Below are positions 62,801-64,000 of a stretch of 64,000 nucleotides of DNA, piece after piece. Under the pieces are notes generated by a model. The model saw only the letters and a list, made by a program, of their open reading frames with translations. It searched no databases and had not been told where the DNA came from. Position 1 is the first letter of the stretch. Each line of letters opens with the position of its first letter. The stretch is taken from positions 921,001-985,000 of the forward strand of contig NZ_LN614830.1 of NCBI RefSeq assembly GCF_000953635.1. Reading direction: 5' to 3'. Origin of the DNA: Legionella micdadei (lineage in GTDB: Bacteria; Pseudomonadota; Gammaproteobacteria; Legionellales; Legionellaceae). A program made the position numbers and the translations under genes.

Positions 62801-64000
62801 ATGAATAAAAAGCCTCTCGGTAAAACCGGTCCGTTATATCGTCGTCTGCTTTCCTATGTTAAACCCTTTTGGCTTGTCCTGTTGTTAGGCATATTTGCTA
62901 ATATCCTTTATTCCCTTATTGATGCAGGTTTTACCTACATGATGCGCCCCTTTCTTGATAAGGGATTAATCCATATCGATATGGTCTTTGTTAAGAAGAT
63001 TCCTTTTATTGTATTAATAGGGATTACTGTACGAGGATTAGTCAGTTCGTTAGGTAGTTATTGCATGACTTGGGTTGCTCGCTCTGTGGTAAAAGTTCTG
63101 CGTCAGCGTGTTTTTGCCCATATTGTGAGACTGCCTGCTGATTATTACGACGAGGCCACCTCAGGACAACTTCTCTCCAAAATTCTTTACGATGTGGAGC
63201 AAGTGGCGCAAGTCAGTGCAGATGCTTTAACAGATTTTGTGCAAAACACCTGTTTAGTGATCGGTCTTTTAACCGTCATGTTTGTGATTTGCTGGCAATT
63301 ATCATTGATGTTCTTATTAACCGTTCCATTTGTAGGATTGATTGTCAGTTATACCAATAAACGTGTACGTCGGATTAGTCATAAGGTGCAAAAATCCATG
63401 GGGGAAGTCACTGAAATTGCCGGTGAAGTTATCGAGGGTTATCGGGTGGTACGTGTGTTTGGCGGTGAACAGCATGAGATAGATAAGTTCAATCAAGCCA
63501 CTGAAATTTCACGCAAAAATGACATGAAAGTCGCGATCTCCAAAGCAATCAATGTTTCTGGTGTGCAGTTCGTGATTGCAGTGGGGATTGCTGTCATTAT
63601 TTTGGCCGCGATTCAGCTAGCTACAGTCATCACAATTACGGCAGGTTCTTTTCTAGCGATCATCGCCGCAATGTTGCAACTCATTAAACCAATGAAAACG
63701 TTAACGACGCTCAATGCGACTATCCAGCGCGGTTTAGCGGGGGCTGAAAGCGTATTTGATTTGCTTGATAAGCCTATTGAGAGTACTAAAGGCACGAAAT
63801 TAACGAAAAGGGTGCAAGGAGCGATCGAGTTTGAGCGAGTGAGCTATGCTTACCGTCAAGGGCAGCCTGTGCTGCATGATGTGAGCTTTAGTATTGCCCC
63901 CGGTGAAACAGTCGCTTTGGTAGGCCATTCGGGTAGTGGTAAGACGACCATTGCCAGCCTATTGCCTCGATTTTACGAACTCAAACAAGGGCGGATCATT
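62801..64000 (+). CDS. msbA: lipid A exporter MsbA-like ABC transporter, 3' end cut
   Basis: The N-terminal 400 residues of a half-size ABC exporter. Six helices of the ABC membrane domain are present (LVLLLGIFANILYSLID onward), followed by the nucleotide domain with Walker A GHSGSGKTT. The start MNKKPLGKTGPLYRRLLSYVKPFW is typical of MsbA. It flips lipid A-core across the inner membrane. The window ends before the signature and Walker B motifs. It lies in the same direction as pyrD. Confidence 0.9.
   Translation, partial: MNKKPLGKTGPLYRRLLSYVKPFWLVLLLGIFANILYSLIDAGFTYMMRPFLDKGLIHIDMVFVKKIPFIVLIGITVRGLVSSLGSYCMTWVARSVVKVLRQRVFAHIVRLPADYYDEATSGQLLSKILYDVEQVAQVSADALTDFVQNTCLVIGLLTVMFVICWQLSLMFLLTVPFVGLIVSYTNKRVRRISHKVQKSMGEVTEIAGEVIEGYRVVRVFGGEQHEIDKFNQATEISRKNDMKVAISKAINVSGVQFVIAVGIAVIILAAIQLATVITITAGSFLAIIAAMLQLIKPMKTLTTLNATIQRGLAGAESVFDLLDKPIESTKGTKLTKRVQGAIEFERVSYAYRQGQPVLHDVSFSIAPGETVALVGHSGSGKTTIASLLPRFYELKQGRII

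Noticed and set aside
1-64000. CRISPR array or rRNA operon
   Set aside because: No regularly spaced direct repeats with unique spacers and no rRNA-like sequence were seen anywhere in the window.

Overview
The window looks like a chromosomal segment of a Legionella-type gammaproteobacterium. The evidence is a moderately AT-rich base composition (about 40% GC by eye), a Com1/DsbA2-like periplasmic oxidoreductase, a leucine-degradation (liu) cluster, a Hel/Czc-type RND pump, and several orphan proteins that resemble Dot/Icm effectors (BspA-type leucine-rich repeats, a papain-like C58 candidate, Glu-rich C-termini). No dot/icm machinery, rRNA, tRNA or CRISPR array was found. Family assignments come from reading motifs by eye; no database search was run.

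Layout. 1-3.8 kb (minus): a copper-peptide (bufferin/MNIO) operon bufA-bufB-bufC, followed by a cytochrome b561 and a DipZ-like membrane thiol oxidoreductase cut by the window edge. 4-6.6 kb: an S-adenosylhomocysteinase-like protein lacking catalytic residues, an orphan acidic protein and a Nu-class-like GST. 6.7-10.7 kb: cytochrome oxidase assembly genes (DUF2909, SURF1, a Sco-like protein, ctaA, ctaB, SCO1) without the oxidase subunits. 10.9-12.8 kb: rimK plus an M14-type zinc deacylase. 13-22 kb: an accessory island with a decayed IS2-group element, an LRR protein, a FPE-repeat protein, a frameshifted gene, a higBA toxin-antitoxin pair with a clear promoter/operator, a serine-recombinase remnant, an alpha/beta hydrolase and an isochorismatase-like hydrolase. 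22.3-31.8 kb: core genes hemH, csp, uvrD, dsbA2-like, glyQ-glyS, gmhB-rsmJ. 32-38.5 kb: small orphan genes and a heavy-metal RND efflux operon. 38.7-44.9 kb: effector-like orphans flanking the methionine importer metNIQ. 45-50.9 kb: acetoacetyl-CoA synthetase and the agmatine route to putrescine (aguB-speA-aguA). 51.2-59.4 kb: liu operon liuA-thiolase-membrane protein-liuB-liuC-liuD-liuE. 59.7-64 kb: a methyltransferase, an orphan protein, pyrD and the start of msbA.

How genes work together. The liu operon converts isovaleryl-CoA to acetyl-CoA and acetoacetate; the nearby acetoacetyl-CoA synthetase and in-operon thiolase would return acetoacetate to acetyl-CoA, which suits an amino-acid-feeding intracellular bacterium. 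The agu/spe operon makes putrescine from arginine in three steps. The bufferin operon, Sco/SURF1 genes and RND pump give the region a metal-handling theme.

Beyond genes, the window holds a dispersed REP-like repeat (about 1.18 kb and 56.93 kb), several long hairpins in leaders (csp, hemH, the gene at 18.06 kb), a compound dyad upstream of liuA, and two MITE-like structured elements (27.23 kb and 47.03 kb).
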